Below are positions 40,299-52,300 of a stretch of 64,000 nucleotides of DNA, one piece after another; the stretch's first letter is position 1, and the number at the start of each line of letters is the position of its first letter. Under the pieces are notes generated by a model that saw only the letters and a program-made list of their open reading frames with translations, ran no database searches and was not told the DNA's origin. The translations under genes and the position numbers were made by a program. The stretch is from Luidia sarsii (lineage: Eukaryota; Echinodermata; Asteroidea; Paxillosida; Luidiidae): NCBI GenBank assembly GCA_949987565.1, contig OX465110.1, forward strand, positions 7,068,518 to 7,132,517, given 5' to 3'.

Positions 40299-43200
40299 CT
40301 GCAGTCAAATGGATAGGGTCCATGATATCATCAACTTAACTTGGGGTTAAATAAAATCGGCATTGTCATAAAATCCAAAGTGTCTTTCATTTTTGAGACC
40401 AAAAATGATTAATTTAGCCAAAAAACGCTTTATTTTAGTCCGAAAATTGTGCCCCCCACTTTGGAGACGTACGTACTACGTCACATACAGAATTTGTGGT
40501 CAGCCTTGAGGTCGTGTGCTTTGCACTGGCCCTGCATTATCTCTATTATCTATCAGCCTTAAATACCGCACTGTCACATGCGCAGTAGCGTACTTTATCG
40601 TCTCAGCATTTCGATCGCCTCGCTCGGCTGCTTTTGGTCTGTATGTGACGCCATGCTCACAGGGGGAATTTTTGAGGGTGGGGCGAACATGGACTTTTTT
40701 CAATGTTTTGGGGCGAAATTAGGCGCTAACAAAATGTTTAAAAATCAATCCTGTATTGATTATATTGTGAGCATTACCAAAGGAGAGTTTTTAGCTTTTT
40801 TTCAAATCCTATTTCTGTAGACCTTTAACTATTCTCCAATACCAAACTCTAACCACGGCAAGAGTTGTGAATGCTTCTTCAGACTCCAATTGCAAATACC
40901 AAATTTTCAACAGAGTCCCTTTAAACTCATAATTACTAAAGAAACCTTACACCTTTTACATGGTGGAAGAACCAAGTGGAAGGTTTACAGTGACACCATG
41001 TAGCACATGAGACAGTGTAGCTTTGAACAGAGCCGGTAACTCAACGTTTTGGGCAGTGTGTACTCTGCCTGTCGTCAGGAGTTTGGGTACCCAGGTACCC
41101 AATGAACTAAATAATCGGGGACCTGTGGTCGATTTCATCAAACTCGTGGTAACTTACAATCAATCGCAAGACGATGAGCGATGTGCAGAAACCAGATGGG
41201 CTATCACAAATTACGATGGGTTATCTATCGCAAGTTGAGTTAAAATGCATCGTAAGGCTTTGTGACATCCATCCCATATTTCCAAATACGATACCCCAAA
41301 TTTGGGAACCATCGGACACCCGGGTTCTCGAATGTCGTCCCTGGAGGCCTACCGTGAATCTGCATGTAGGGCTTGAGCTGCTGCCGCAGCACCGATATGT
41401 TGTTGTAGCAGAGGACGGCGGCGTCCAGGGCGTTGCGGCCCTGCCAGGGCTGGGCCGAGGCGTGTGCCGCCCGGCCGCTGTAGGCCAGCGTGACCCGCAT
41501 GATGGTCAGCATGAGCGGCCGGCTGATGTGGGCGCTGTAGGGGGTGACCGTCATGGCCAGGTCCACGCAGCGAAAGACGTTGCGGTCGATGGCGTCCACC
41601 TTGGTGCCGTTACCCTCTTGGTCCGGGCAGCCCAGGACGGTCACCTGTGTATCATCAAAGCACATACAACTTAGGGCAAACTTTGGTCAGACGCAAGTCA
41701 GTACAGTTTTAAAAATTGAAATCAATAAATCAATCAAATATTCAATCAATTGATCAATGAATCAACCAGTCAATCAATTGAACAATTATTCATCCAATCA
41801 ATTGATCAATCATTCAATACATTATCCATTCAATCAATCAATCAATCAGTAATCAATTGGTCAATCAATCATTCAATCAGTCAATTGATATCAATCAATT
41901 GATCAACTGATCAATCATCCAATCCATTATCCATTCAATCAATTAGTCATTCAATCATTCAATCAGTCAATCGATTAATCAATTGATTTATCATTCAATC
42001 ATCCATTCAAACAATTGATTGATCAATGGATCCACCCCAACCAATCAACCAACCAACCAGTCCATCCATAAATTGATTGACCAATCAATCGATGGATCAA
42101 CCCAACATTTGATCAATAAGAGATTTATTAATTTTGGTTGATTTAATGTATTTTTACAAAACCTTTGATGGCATTTCTTTCGTGTACAAATTACAACCTA
42201 GTATTAACTAATTATTCACAACATAATCTGTTTTATTGTTGAAACAAATTTAATATGAAACTGCACAGATGTCAATGGGAAGTTAGATTGAAATGCCAGT
42301 GTCTGTCAGTCAACAAGCCGTTTGTTTCATCATGGCTTGTAAAACTTCCAAGTTCCATTGAAGGTCATTGGGTTTGGCAACAACGTATGCAAACAACTGC
42401 ATCTGTCGGGATGTCATTGAGCATACAATGCATATATCGGAATCAATGATATGCATTGTATGCTCAATAGATTGGGAACAGGATGCATCATAAAATGGGC
42501 TTCGAACTTTGGCTCAAACAAGTGCTCAGGCTTATCGGCATTTATACTAGCATGTGACTACGGCACTGGTCACTCTCCACAAAATAACAACAGATTAGTG
42601 GGCTCACTCGTAAATAAATACCACATGTCATTACTTAGAAAGATCTAAAATTTAGTGGGCCTGACGTTTCGATCCTAGCAGGACCTTTCTCAAAGGCAGA
42701 GTCTTAGAAAGATTTTACTTTAATAACATTAATACCTTCAGTTTCACCATAAACAGGTGAAAACAATTCCTGGAAGTTTTACCAAAATTAGAACACAATT
42801 GTCATGATATGATATAGACAATTAAATTTCCATGGTCTGGCAAAAGCACTTGCCAAAAAAAAAATGGACTTAAAGTTTTCCCCAAGTTCATGATTTTGTG
42901 GAGTGTTTGTGTCAGCCAGACTGTCCTCAGTGCATTGCTCTGTACAAAATATGCACTTCCAAATCCTAGGTTTTTCCCAAGACTTTTAGTTTTACAAATT
43001 TTTTAGAAAGATTTACAAGTGAATTACTTACAGCATGGAGGCTTACAGTTACAGTGAGCCATTGAGCCAGAGGGTATTTATTAAACTAAAATCTTGCCTT
43101 TTTTGAAATTTTGACATTCGGGTGACTCACCCGAATCTCAAAATTTCAAAATTTGATTACAAAAAAAGGGTGACTTGTCGGGTCCAAGTTACTCCGACTA

Positions 43201-43765
43201 CTTCAAGTTCAACCATGGAGCTGTATCATAATTATTTGGTTCAACAAAAAATTAACAAAAACCGGTTAACGAGAAGAAAGCCCATTTGAGCCCGAGTTAC
43301 TCGGCCCACCCCACAGGCCCAAGGCCCCACGGCCAATTCCGCCCAATGAATCGGACACTACTCGGAGTAGTACTCCGTACTCGCCTTGCCCAGCCGCTTG
43401 CCGTTGCTGTTGCCGTCGATGACGGCCTTGACGCCCAGCGCGGCGGCCACCGTGGCCTCGGCCACCAGGTTGCGGCCCGAGGCGTGGCCCAGCTCGGGCA
43501 GGGCGTCGTACTCGCACAGGAGGCAGACGTGGAGGCGGCCGGCCTCCCGATCCGCCGCCCCGTACGAGGCCCGGAAGCCCGTGGGCGCCAGGTAGCCCTC
43601 CTCCACCTCGAAGCCCCGGTCCCGGAGAAAGGCCGTCAGGAGGCGGTGAGCGTGGAACTCCTGCCGGCCCAGCTCCGGGTTCCGCCAAATCTCGTGGCCC
43701 AGGTCCCACAGCTCCTTCTGCCGGTCGTCGATGGTGCTCTTGACGCAGTCAAACAAGGCCTCCAT
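39718..43765 (-). CDS. PM20D2: PM20D2-like M20 peptidase homologue, probable pseudoenzyme (whole gene, 3 exons)
   Basis: PM20D2 belongs to the M20 metallopeptidase family and is described as a cytosolic dipeptidase that clears beta-alanyl-lysine-type dipeptides. Three exons join in frame to about 417 aa (human about 436 aa). Segments that identify it: EALFDCVKSTID, LWDLGHEIWRNPELG, LLCEYDALPELGHASGRNL, QPWQGRNALDAAVL, GGVKPNIIPEKTEL and AKALAMTAIEAM. Several usual metal-binding positions are altered. HACGHN of the family reads HASGRN, the Glu-Glu pair reads Gln-Glu (CPDQEG), and the late His-rich stretch reads VVPTIIPAFDI. The dimerisation-domain His in RAAHASAQPW remains. Seen: the substitutions. 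Known: the family ligands, recalled and not aligned. Inferred: loss of peptidase activity. The gene is about 4.3 kb from CYLD and 2.3 kb from PIGT, all on the same strand. Confidence 0.9.
40335..40830. mobile_element. MITE family A, copy 4
   Basis: Shares TCGTCTCAGCATTTCGATCG and CCTATTTCTGTAGACCTTTA with 20244-20771, in inverted orientation. In PM20D2-like intron 2. Confidence 0.7.
41353..41644 (-). CDS. PM20D2: PM20D2-like exon 2
   Basis: The exon encodes VTVLGCPDQEGNGTKVDAI, AYSGRAAHASAQPWQGRN, DAAVLCYNNISVLRQQLKPY and QIHG. These match the middle of PM20D2, including the start of the inserted dimerisation domain. It enters in phase 0 after ACACAG and leaves in phase 1 at GTAGGC. Confidence 0.9.
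41700..42120. repeat. (CAAT)n / TCAATCAATTGA array
   Basis: Degenerate tetranucleotide array with frequent CAATTGATC, in PM20D2-like intron 1. Confidence 0.9.
42121..43384. other. Rest of PM20D2-like intron 1
   Basis: Contains a short Penelope-like tail (GATCCTAGCAGGACCTTTCT at 42675-42694) and a palindromic patch (TTCGGGTGACTCACCCGAAT near 43118-43137). Otherwise unremarkable. Confidence 0.45.
43385..43765 (-). CDS. PM20D2: PM20D2-like exon 1
   Basis: ATG at 43765-43763 begins MEALFDCVKS. The exon covers the first 127 residues including CEYDALPELGHASGRNL. The only donor that keeps phase 0 into exon 2 and gives the family-typical GKVTVLG junction is a GC donor (AAG|GCGAGT at 43384). The nearby GT (43380) would break the frame. 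Confidence 0.87.
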
Positions 43766-44320
43766 GTTGTTGTTTTTTAATGTATTTCACTGCCCCTGCA
43801 GGAGAAGATCGTCGATCGCGATGCGTCGAAAGTCGGTGTGAAGATGATCGCGCGATTACGCAGGGCCGGACTTGTTAAATTTTTCCATTCACGCGCGCTG
43901 TAGGTGCACGTGCGGGTTGCACGCATAGAGCTCTGTTTATTTATAGAGCTCTATTATTACATGTACATGTACATGTACATGTACATGTACATGTATGATG
44001 TACATGTACATGTACATGTTGTACAATGTACATGTACATGTACAGTTCATGTGTGTACATGGACATGTACTGTACATGGACATGTGCAGATGTACACTGT
44101 ACATGTACATGTACAGTGTGTACATATACATGTACATGAACGAACTACATGTGTACCGAATGTATTGGCTTTGGCTAGAACTTAGAAGTAGCACGCGACC
44201 CTACTTGAACTAGCTGCAGCCGCTTGTTCACGACTTGCATAGACTCGTGCGTCCTTCCAAGCCGTAGCCAATAGATTCGGCCGGCCGGACGCAGCTCACT
44301 TCGCGCAGAAATCACTTCAT
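43766..44320. promoter_or_regulatory. Probable PM20D2-like promoter region
   Basis: CpG-rich sequence with GATCGCGAT and GCGCGATTACGC-type words lies within 130 bp upstream of the ATG, followed by a (TACATG)n array at 43958-44145. No clear TATA box. Confidence 0.35.
43958..44145. repeat. (TACATG)n array
   Basis: Palindromic hexamer repeat, 200-380 bp upstream of the PM20D2-like ATG. Similar runs occur at 59070-59130 and 59690-59712. Confidence 0.92.
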
Positions 44321-44879
44321 GCATAAATATACGACCTTTGAACCTAGCATGCATATTTATGCATATTTCGCTGTACGGAGTGCCAGTGTGCCAGGATGTT
44401 CCGAAAAAAGCAACTTGTTCGATTTAATTTGGGCAGAGTTGAGTCACACTCTTTATTTTGTTATGATTTCAAAGTGGAAAGGCTGTAAATCGTTCTTCCT
44501 TTAGTGCGAGTTTCTGTGATCCTGGCTTTGACTTGTAAACCACTTTTTTTGGAAGCATAAACTGATTTTGAGAATATGGTCTAAATTACCAGGGGTACTC
44601 TAAAAACAAAGTACTTGTGTCTTTTCAACAAAATAAAAACTACAAACAAGTAACCCAAGCCATACAGTTGTTTCAACAACCAGTTTCCTTTATTATTTCA
44701 TTATCAAGCCATACAAATTTCCTGTTCATAGAAATATTTACACAGTACAGACAAATTGCCCCTACAAAGAATTTATTTTCAAATTTTTAGGGGAAAAAAT
44801 AGTTTTCAGCATGTTTGATTTTGAAACTGCTAAATGGTCAGGAAAAAGGGTCTTTCCATGATTGAATCACATTCTACAC

Positions 44880-45930
44880 CCACAGTCTTGACGAAAGTCA
44901 TGGGTTCGAATCCCCACCCAGCAAGTTTTTAATTTGGCCTCCCAATTTGGGGTGAACGGATCGTGTACCTTCATTTCCCATTCATGTCTTCGACTCATTT
45001 GTGATTAACAAAAGTTCAAAATCTTGACTTGATTAAAGCCCCAATACAACATTGGGAGTATCAGGAAACATTGATGTCCAAAGATTTCCTTCTAATTTAC
45101 ACAGTTTGTAGATGGTCATGATGGAATCCTCATGTTGAATTTTAAATCTTACTGGTCTGGGATGCTGTACTTCTCGAGAAATCTTCACTCAAACTTCGAC
45201 AAATAGTTTATTACTTGCGAGTAATAAACTATTTCTTGTATATATACACTACAGGCCGGTGAGAAAACCATAACAATTCTTTGCCTTTTTCTACTTTCTC
45301 AGATTTCCGTTTGCACTTAAACCTTCACAGGATTTCTTTTTTTGAATGTTTAATGGTTTAAAACACCAACTGTGGCAATCTATTGTCCTTTACCAAAGTT
45401 GTATAGGTGTTATGACAATAGTTTCTACAAACATAGGCAAGGAAAATTGACTTTTTTTTAACCACCGAAATCCATTCAATATCCGCTACCTTGACAAGAG
45501 TCGTGGGTTCGAATCCCCACCTGGTAACTGCTGATTTTAACTCAAACACTCAAGGCAAAAAAGGCAGATACAAAATAGCTAAACGTTTAGGAAAAAGGGA
45601 CATTTGATGACCGAATCCCATTTTATATCCACAGCACTGACAAAAGTCATGGGTTCAAATCCCAACCAAGCTTTTTAATTTGACCTCTCAAAGGCAATAA
45701 GGCAGATACAAAAGTGCTTAATGTTCAGGGAAAAAGGTTTTTCAGTAATTGAATCACATTCTACACCCACAGCCTTGACAAAAGTATGGTGAACTTTTTA
45801 CTTTGACCTCTCAAGAGTGATAAGGGCAAGGCAGATACAAAGTGCTAAATGATTAGGAAAAGGGTCTTTTGATGACTGAATCACATTCTATATCCACTAC
45901 TTTGACAAAAGTCACGGGTTCGAATCCCCA
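44880..45930. mobile_element. Series of SINE tail/B-box copies around a MITE family C copy
   Basis: Four or more repeats of AAAGTCATGGGTTCGAATCC-type sequence (near 44900, 45495, 45645 and 45910) in about 1 kb. The MITE family C copy 45037-45411 (after TTAA 45033-45036) is embedded. Confidence 0.6.
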
Positions 45931-46023
45931 CCCAGCAATGTGACCTTAATGTGACCGCTCAAGAGCGGTAAGGGCAAGACAGATACAAAAGGCAGGAAAA
46001 AGGTGACTGAAGCCCATTCTTCA

Positions 46024-46375
46024 TCAACTTTCGTCCGTCTTGGGTTCAGTTCCTGGGTCCTCATCCTCGGTTTTCGTCTCCTCGTTCTCGGCGGTCGTCG
46101 CGGATGTCGTCGTCGGCGCCGACCTTCCCAGGAGCTTGGCCAGAGCGCCCCTGAGCCGCTGGCCGAGGGAGGGGACGCTGGCCGACCGCAGGACAAACTG
46201 CCGGGTGGTCAGGTTGTGCAGCGAGCCAAAGCCGATGGCCACCACCGTGCAGGTCAGGCAGATGACGTTGTAGGGCATGCTGAAGTCGGGCACGGGCAGC
46301 TGCACCAGCAGGGGCTCCGTGTAGAGGCGCAGGAAGAACCCGCCGTCCTCATCGGCAACCTCGGCATCGCCCAGG
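46024..46375 (-). CDS. PIGT: PIGT exon 9: membrane segment and C-terminus
   Basis: The exon encodes [39 protein letters not shown] (the membrane anchor) and an acidic Thr/Glu-rich tail after LAKLLGRS. It enters in phase 2 (GTTGCAG). The tail is more acidic than in vertebrates. Confidence 0.95.
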
Positions 46376-49300
46376 CTGCAACGAAAAAAAAAGAAAAAAG
46401 GCAAGCCGAGCACGCAGTGGGCAAATCTAACCTGGAACCAGAAAGCTCTCATATGTCCTCACACAAACCATTTCTCGTCCCTCGATACTGCACACGAAGG
46501 CAAGCTGAGCACACGACGAGCAAATGGATAGAACGAATACTGAGCAGCAGTACATTCCAGAGACGGGGATCGGCATTAGAAAAAAGATTGATCACCCCAT
46601 GAATTGTGAGCACGAGGGACAGCAAGCAGAAGGGAATCGGAGGATCTTAAGCACCTGGGTGGGTTGTACAGGTTAAACAAGATGGCATTGTTTCGGGGAG
46701 AGGAATCATGCAAACTGTGTAAAAACAGTAGCAACATCTTATACTTGATCCGGTCAGAAATAGGCAGCCATGAGACAAAGTATTAACTTTTGGGGGGACA
46801 CAGCTTGACCAAAACTGAACGCTGTGCTGTTTGTGTGGGTTTGGGGTTGAATTGGTTGTGTACTACTGACAGGGTGGGTGACTGAGCCATGGAAGGGTTT
46901 TTTTTCAGCGGGCAATCGGGCAAAGCACTGAGCGCACAGTGCATATTACGTCCATTGGGGCAAACTCTCGTTGAATTCCATGGAAGTGGAATGCATACCC
47001 GACTAGCAAGCTTGCGTTGCGATGATCCACCGCTGTGATGTTATCGTGGGAAGGCATCAGAACAGACACTACTGCAGAGCTGCCAAATACAAAAACAAAC
47101 AAAAAACTCTGATAAGAACTCACGGGTGGGTAGATGAATAGAGTAGACAATAAGTCCTCTGCACTGTTTTGCTTTAAAAACGAAATGGTTTTTAGATCGA
47201 AAGTCTTTCCAAGAACCTTGGCTTCGACATTTCCATGGCTTTGACTTCAACTTTGAGGTTTTGTTATCTTATGTAAAACAGGGTAGAATATCTGAGTGTA
47301 AGTGGCTGAGAGCCTACAGGTGGGGGAGGGGGAGGTGGACAAGGGGGAGGGGGAGGATGATTTGGGGGGAGGAGGATTTGGGAAGGAAGAGGACTTGGTG
47401 AGGAGGATTTGGGGAGGAGGGGGAGGAGGAGGAGAAGGAGAGGAGGAGGAGGAGGAGGGGGAGGGGAGGAGGAGGAGGATTTGGGGAGGAGGAGGAGGAG
47501 GAGGGGAGGGGGAGGAGGACAAGGAAGCTGAGGAGGGGGGTTTGGGGAGGAGGAGGAAGAAGAGGATGAGGAGGAAGACGATGAGGAGGATGAGGGGGAG
47601 GGGGAAGAGGAGGACAAGGAAGATGAGGAGGAAGAGGGGGATTTGGGGAGGAGGAGGGGTATGAGGATTTGGGGAGGAGGAGCAAGAAGAGGAGGAGGAG
47701 GAAGAAGAGGAGGAGGAGGAAGATGAGGAGGAGGAGGAGAAAGACGAGGAGGAGGAAGAGAAGAAGGAGGAGGGACAGGGGGAGGAGGGAGAGGGTAAGG
47801 GGGTTGATTTTCCAAATGTCCTGACCTGATATGGAAGCCAATGTTGGCGTCTGGCGGATACTCAGTCCACTTCAGGAAGGCCTTGTCAAACTGGATACTC
47901 AGGGTGGTGACGGACTGGGCCGGTAGGGTTAGAACCACCTCCAGGAGGTAAGGATTGGAGCGGTCTCGCCCTGGTGTAAACAAAGACTTCTCTGAAAAAG
48001 ACGAAAAGAAAATCTAATGAACATACCATTTCTCACTGCCAAGAATATCATCTCGGGGGGGGGGGGGGCTGGTTTATTTGATCCCTTCAAATAAACATAA
48101 TTCGAAAATCCCACTATAAATAATTTATTGTATCCACATACACACAAAAAGTTGAGTTTGAATCGTGATTCAAATCGCGATCCAAACAATTTCAATTTTT
48201 TTTTTTATAGTACTAGTAGGGACGGCCCTGGTAAGTCCCGAGTTCCTGACCACACCCTCTGTTACAACCCTACGGGCTTGTTGTGCACAGAGAGAGGAAG
48301 GCAAGAGGCTCACCCGGCTTGATCGGCTGGACATTGTTGACTATCTCCAGGGTGTGCAGGTAGAGTCGGACGAACCAGGGCACCGTCTCCATGTAGACCA
48401 CCCTGAGGGGCCGGGCGGGGTGGTTGTTGAACAGCTGGCAGGTGATGCCTCCCCTCTCCTGCCCGTAGCCAGACAGGAACCGATGGGCGTGCAGGTAAGG
48501 AGGCCTGCCCCACGCTGTAAGGCAACCCAGGAACAAACCCCACCCCCAACCAAAGGAAAAAGCCAAGCATGAATATACAGTTGAAGGTTTGCGGTGACAC
48601 CGTGTAGCACTTCTCTTTCAAAAAGGAGTGTGGCTCTGAGAAGAGCCGGTAACTCAATGTTTCGGGTAGTGTGTACTCTGCCCGTCATCAGGAGACTTGA
48701 AGGTTTGCATGGTGGGAATACTAAGTGAAAGGTTTGTATGGTGGAAGTACAAAGTGAAAGGTTTGTATGGTGGAAGTACAAAGTGAAAGGTTTGTATGGT
48801 GGAAGTACAAAGTGGAAGGTTTGCATGGTGGGAATACTAAGTGGAAGGTTTGTATGGTGGAAGTACAAAGTGGAAGGTTTGTATGGTGGAAGTACAAAGT
48901 GGAAGGTTTGCAGTGACACCATGTAGCACTTCTCTTTCAAGAAGGAGTGTGAGTCTGATAAGAGAGTTACCGGATCTTTTCAGAGCCACACTCCTTGAAA
49001 GAGAAGTGCTACATGGTGTCATTACAAACCAGCCGATTTCTGCTTTTAACTAATATGCCTAATCGGCTTTTGGCGCAATACTTACGACATAAACCTATAG
49101 TGAAGCTGCGCTATAACTTAAAGTCGATGTCACAAAACTCGACTTAGCTGTGCAACACTGATTGTCACAGGGTGGCCTCGGGTCATTTCAACAAATGTTT
49201 GAAGTGCATGTACACACAGTGGTTTACTTTCCGTAAACCACATTACTAAAATACGATAACACTTGTCTACTTTAGAAGATATTTTCAGGTGATGGAGGCA

Positions 49301-52300
49301 AAGCTCGAGTTGAAGCCAAACTTAAAAAAAGGACTAGGTGGCACAATAGCAAAAAATACTAAGACTTGAGGGCACTCACAGTATTCGACGCTCTCATTCC
49401 ACGCCATGGCTATGTTGAGCTTGCGATCCCTGGCGGCCGACTTCACATCGTACACGGCGTAAGAGCGCCCTCTGTTGTTGGAGACCACCGAGTATTCTGG
49501 GGTCAGCAGCCAGCCATTGGTCTCCTTGATACAAAGACAGATTGAGTTCAAAGGGTTGGAGTTCAAACCAAAAACGAAAGGCAGCCCAGTGACCAGTAAG
49601 CATCACTCCAAAGTTTTGGAACTACTGAGTAAAAATACACAAGAATTTTTTGCTAGGATAAAAACGTTTGGCCCTCTAAGCTTTCCAAATGGTCCGGCCA
49701 GGATTGAAACAACAGGCCCTTAAAACTTGAGGACAGAGAACAGCCCAGTGACTACAAAATATTTCTTCCTCCATTAGTTACCTCCTGGGAAAAATACACA
49801 AGAAAAGTGCCTACTGCAATCTAGGTGAAAACGTTGCAAACTGTGCATACCGACTAAAAAGCCGTTCACTGTCTTGACCGGCAGACAATGATTCTCAATT
49901 TGAAAAACAAATGCAATTAGAAAACATCTTATCAAAAAAATCATTAAAAAAAATCATAATTTTTAATGACTCCCCCCCCTTCATTTTCCTTGACTTTTCC
50001 AGTCCTGTAGAATGAGAAATGTGCAAAATTTTGCAAACTGCTTTACTGACTAAAAAATGACCATAATGCAATTTGTTTTTTTGCACAATCAAGATAGCAG
50101 AGCCTGGCGTTTCAACCCTTGCAGAACATTTCTCATAGCAGAGATGGCTGTAAAAAAAAAAAAAAATTGAACAAAACAACAATTGCTATGCATGGTGGTG
50201 GTGCTAATAAAGAGTAGGTTTGCGCGGGGCACCCTGTACAAGAATCTCTTTTGTGAGTGAGTGACTTGTCCAGGTTTTCTATGACCATGGCCACAGACTC
50301 AGAAGTGGCTGACCTTGTCATCGGTGATGTCCACGTAGATCTTGCTGTGCCGGGCCATGGGGCAGGCGGAGTTCAGCGGCCGGCCCAGGAGGCTCCGCAG
50401 CGTCCAGTCCCGTCGCCCCTGCCGGCCGGCCGACGGGTCGAAGACCGCCCCCAGCGACTGGCTCAGTTCCAGGGCGGGCCGGCTGCAGGTCGGCGGGTCG
50501 TCGCACAGGGGTCGGAGGTCGACGGCCAGCGAGTGGTAGTTGGCGTTGTACAGGCTGCCAGCGTGGAAGAGTGTGGATAACCCGGCCTTGTGGGGTTGAG
50601 GAGCAACAGCGAAAAAAAAACACACACTAATTATCGCATTACATTTTAGTTCTTATTCTTATTTATTCTAACCCCCTAGTGCTGTGTGCCTGGAACCCTC
50701 CTCAATCCTCCAATGTGAGTTTGTGCAAGATCCTCATTGCCTCAATCCTCCACAATCCTCCAATATGAGTTTGTGCATGTACATGTACCCCACTGCCTCA
50801 ATCCTCCACAGCTAAACCATGTAAATGGATCCTTTGTTTATAGACAGTACATGCATGGAGCTATGAGTAGGTAGCTCCACAGTACGTGGCTTTGTCAAAG
50901 TTCTACAGCTTTTTATATCCTCAAAAAACCTCTGGCAGTGTAAATCGAACAACCTTCCTCAATCCTCAGGTGTAAATTTTACAACCTTCCTCAATCCTCC
51001 AGTGTAAATTTTACAACCTTCCTCAATCCTCCACAATCCTCCAACCGGAAATTTTCATACCTGCCTCAATCCTCCACAATCCTCCATTACCCCTGGAGGA
51101 TTGAGGAAGGTTAGGGTTAATCTCATCCAACAGCAAACAAAAAAACAGTTACAGGGAGATATATATAAATAAATAAAACACTTATTTGATAATTTAATGT
51201 ACAATGACTTAAGGTGATATACAAAAATGTTGCAAACTGCTTACTGACTAAAATAATACCAAAATGTAAATCTTAAAATTTAGTGGGCACTGACGTTTCG
51301 ATCCTAGCAGGACCTTTCTCAAAGGCAGAGTGACAAGGACAAAACAGATACATGTACATGAAGGAAGGGGGGACACGGATGAGAAACAAAGGACAAAGAG
51401 TGAAGCTGGTAGAAAGAGATCAAAGGGAAGGGCAAGGGGTAGGGTAGGGATTAGTGAGAGGAGGGGGAAAGATCAAAGAGAAGGGCAAGGAGTAGGGTAG
51501 GGATTAGTGAAAAGCCACCAGGTCCCAAGGACAAGCCCAAGGTTCCCTTAGTTACTTCCTACCACCCTTCTCTTCCTCCTCTCAGGAAGATAACTAAGGG
51601 AAACCACCATATTCTCCACACTTCCGATCGTCTGGCTGATGCCATTCCAAATTCGCCTGTTTTGGCTTTCAGGCGCCCCCGTAACCTGCGTGACTTAATT
51701 GTCCGAGCAGAGGTTCCCCCTTTGGACTCTTCACCTCCAACCAAATTTGGTACATTTAAGTGTACCTCGAAATGCATTGTTTGCAAGACACATGTCAAGG
51801 AAATAGACTCTTTCAATGGACATTCTTCTGGAACTACACACACGACCTATGGCTCTATCACGTGCACTACCTCAAACATCATATACCTCATCTCTTGTAG
51901 AGTTTGTAATATTCAGTATGCTGACGAGACCAAAAACACCCTCAAAAAACGGATCTATGGCCATAGGTCTACTATCAAAACCGGTAAAATGGACACCCCT
52001 GTTGGGTATCACTTCAATCTCCCTGATCATTCGATATCAGATATGAGTGTACTGGGTCACCATAGTAATGCTGTCCGTCTTAGCCGTGAGAAAATGTGGA
52101 TGAAGCGTCTTCGGACTATTCAACCACATGGTCTCAACATCCAGGAGGGTAATGACTAACACCATGCAACTTTCTGATAATCCTTCTTTTGTGTTCAGTC
52201 CTTCACACTTCTCGCTTTGATCTTTCCCCCTCTTGTCACTAATCCCTACCCTACTCCTTGCCCTTCTCTTTGATCTTTCCCCCTCCTCTCACTAATCCCT

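Noticed and set aside
43904..44213. Met/Tyr/Thr/His-rich frames
   Set aside because: Products of the (TACATG)n repeat.
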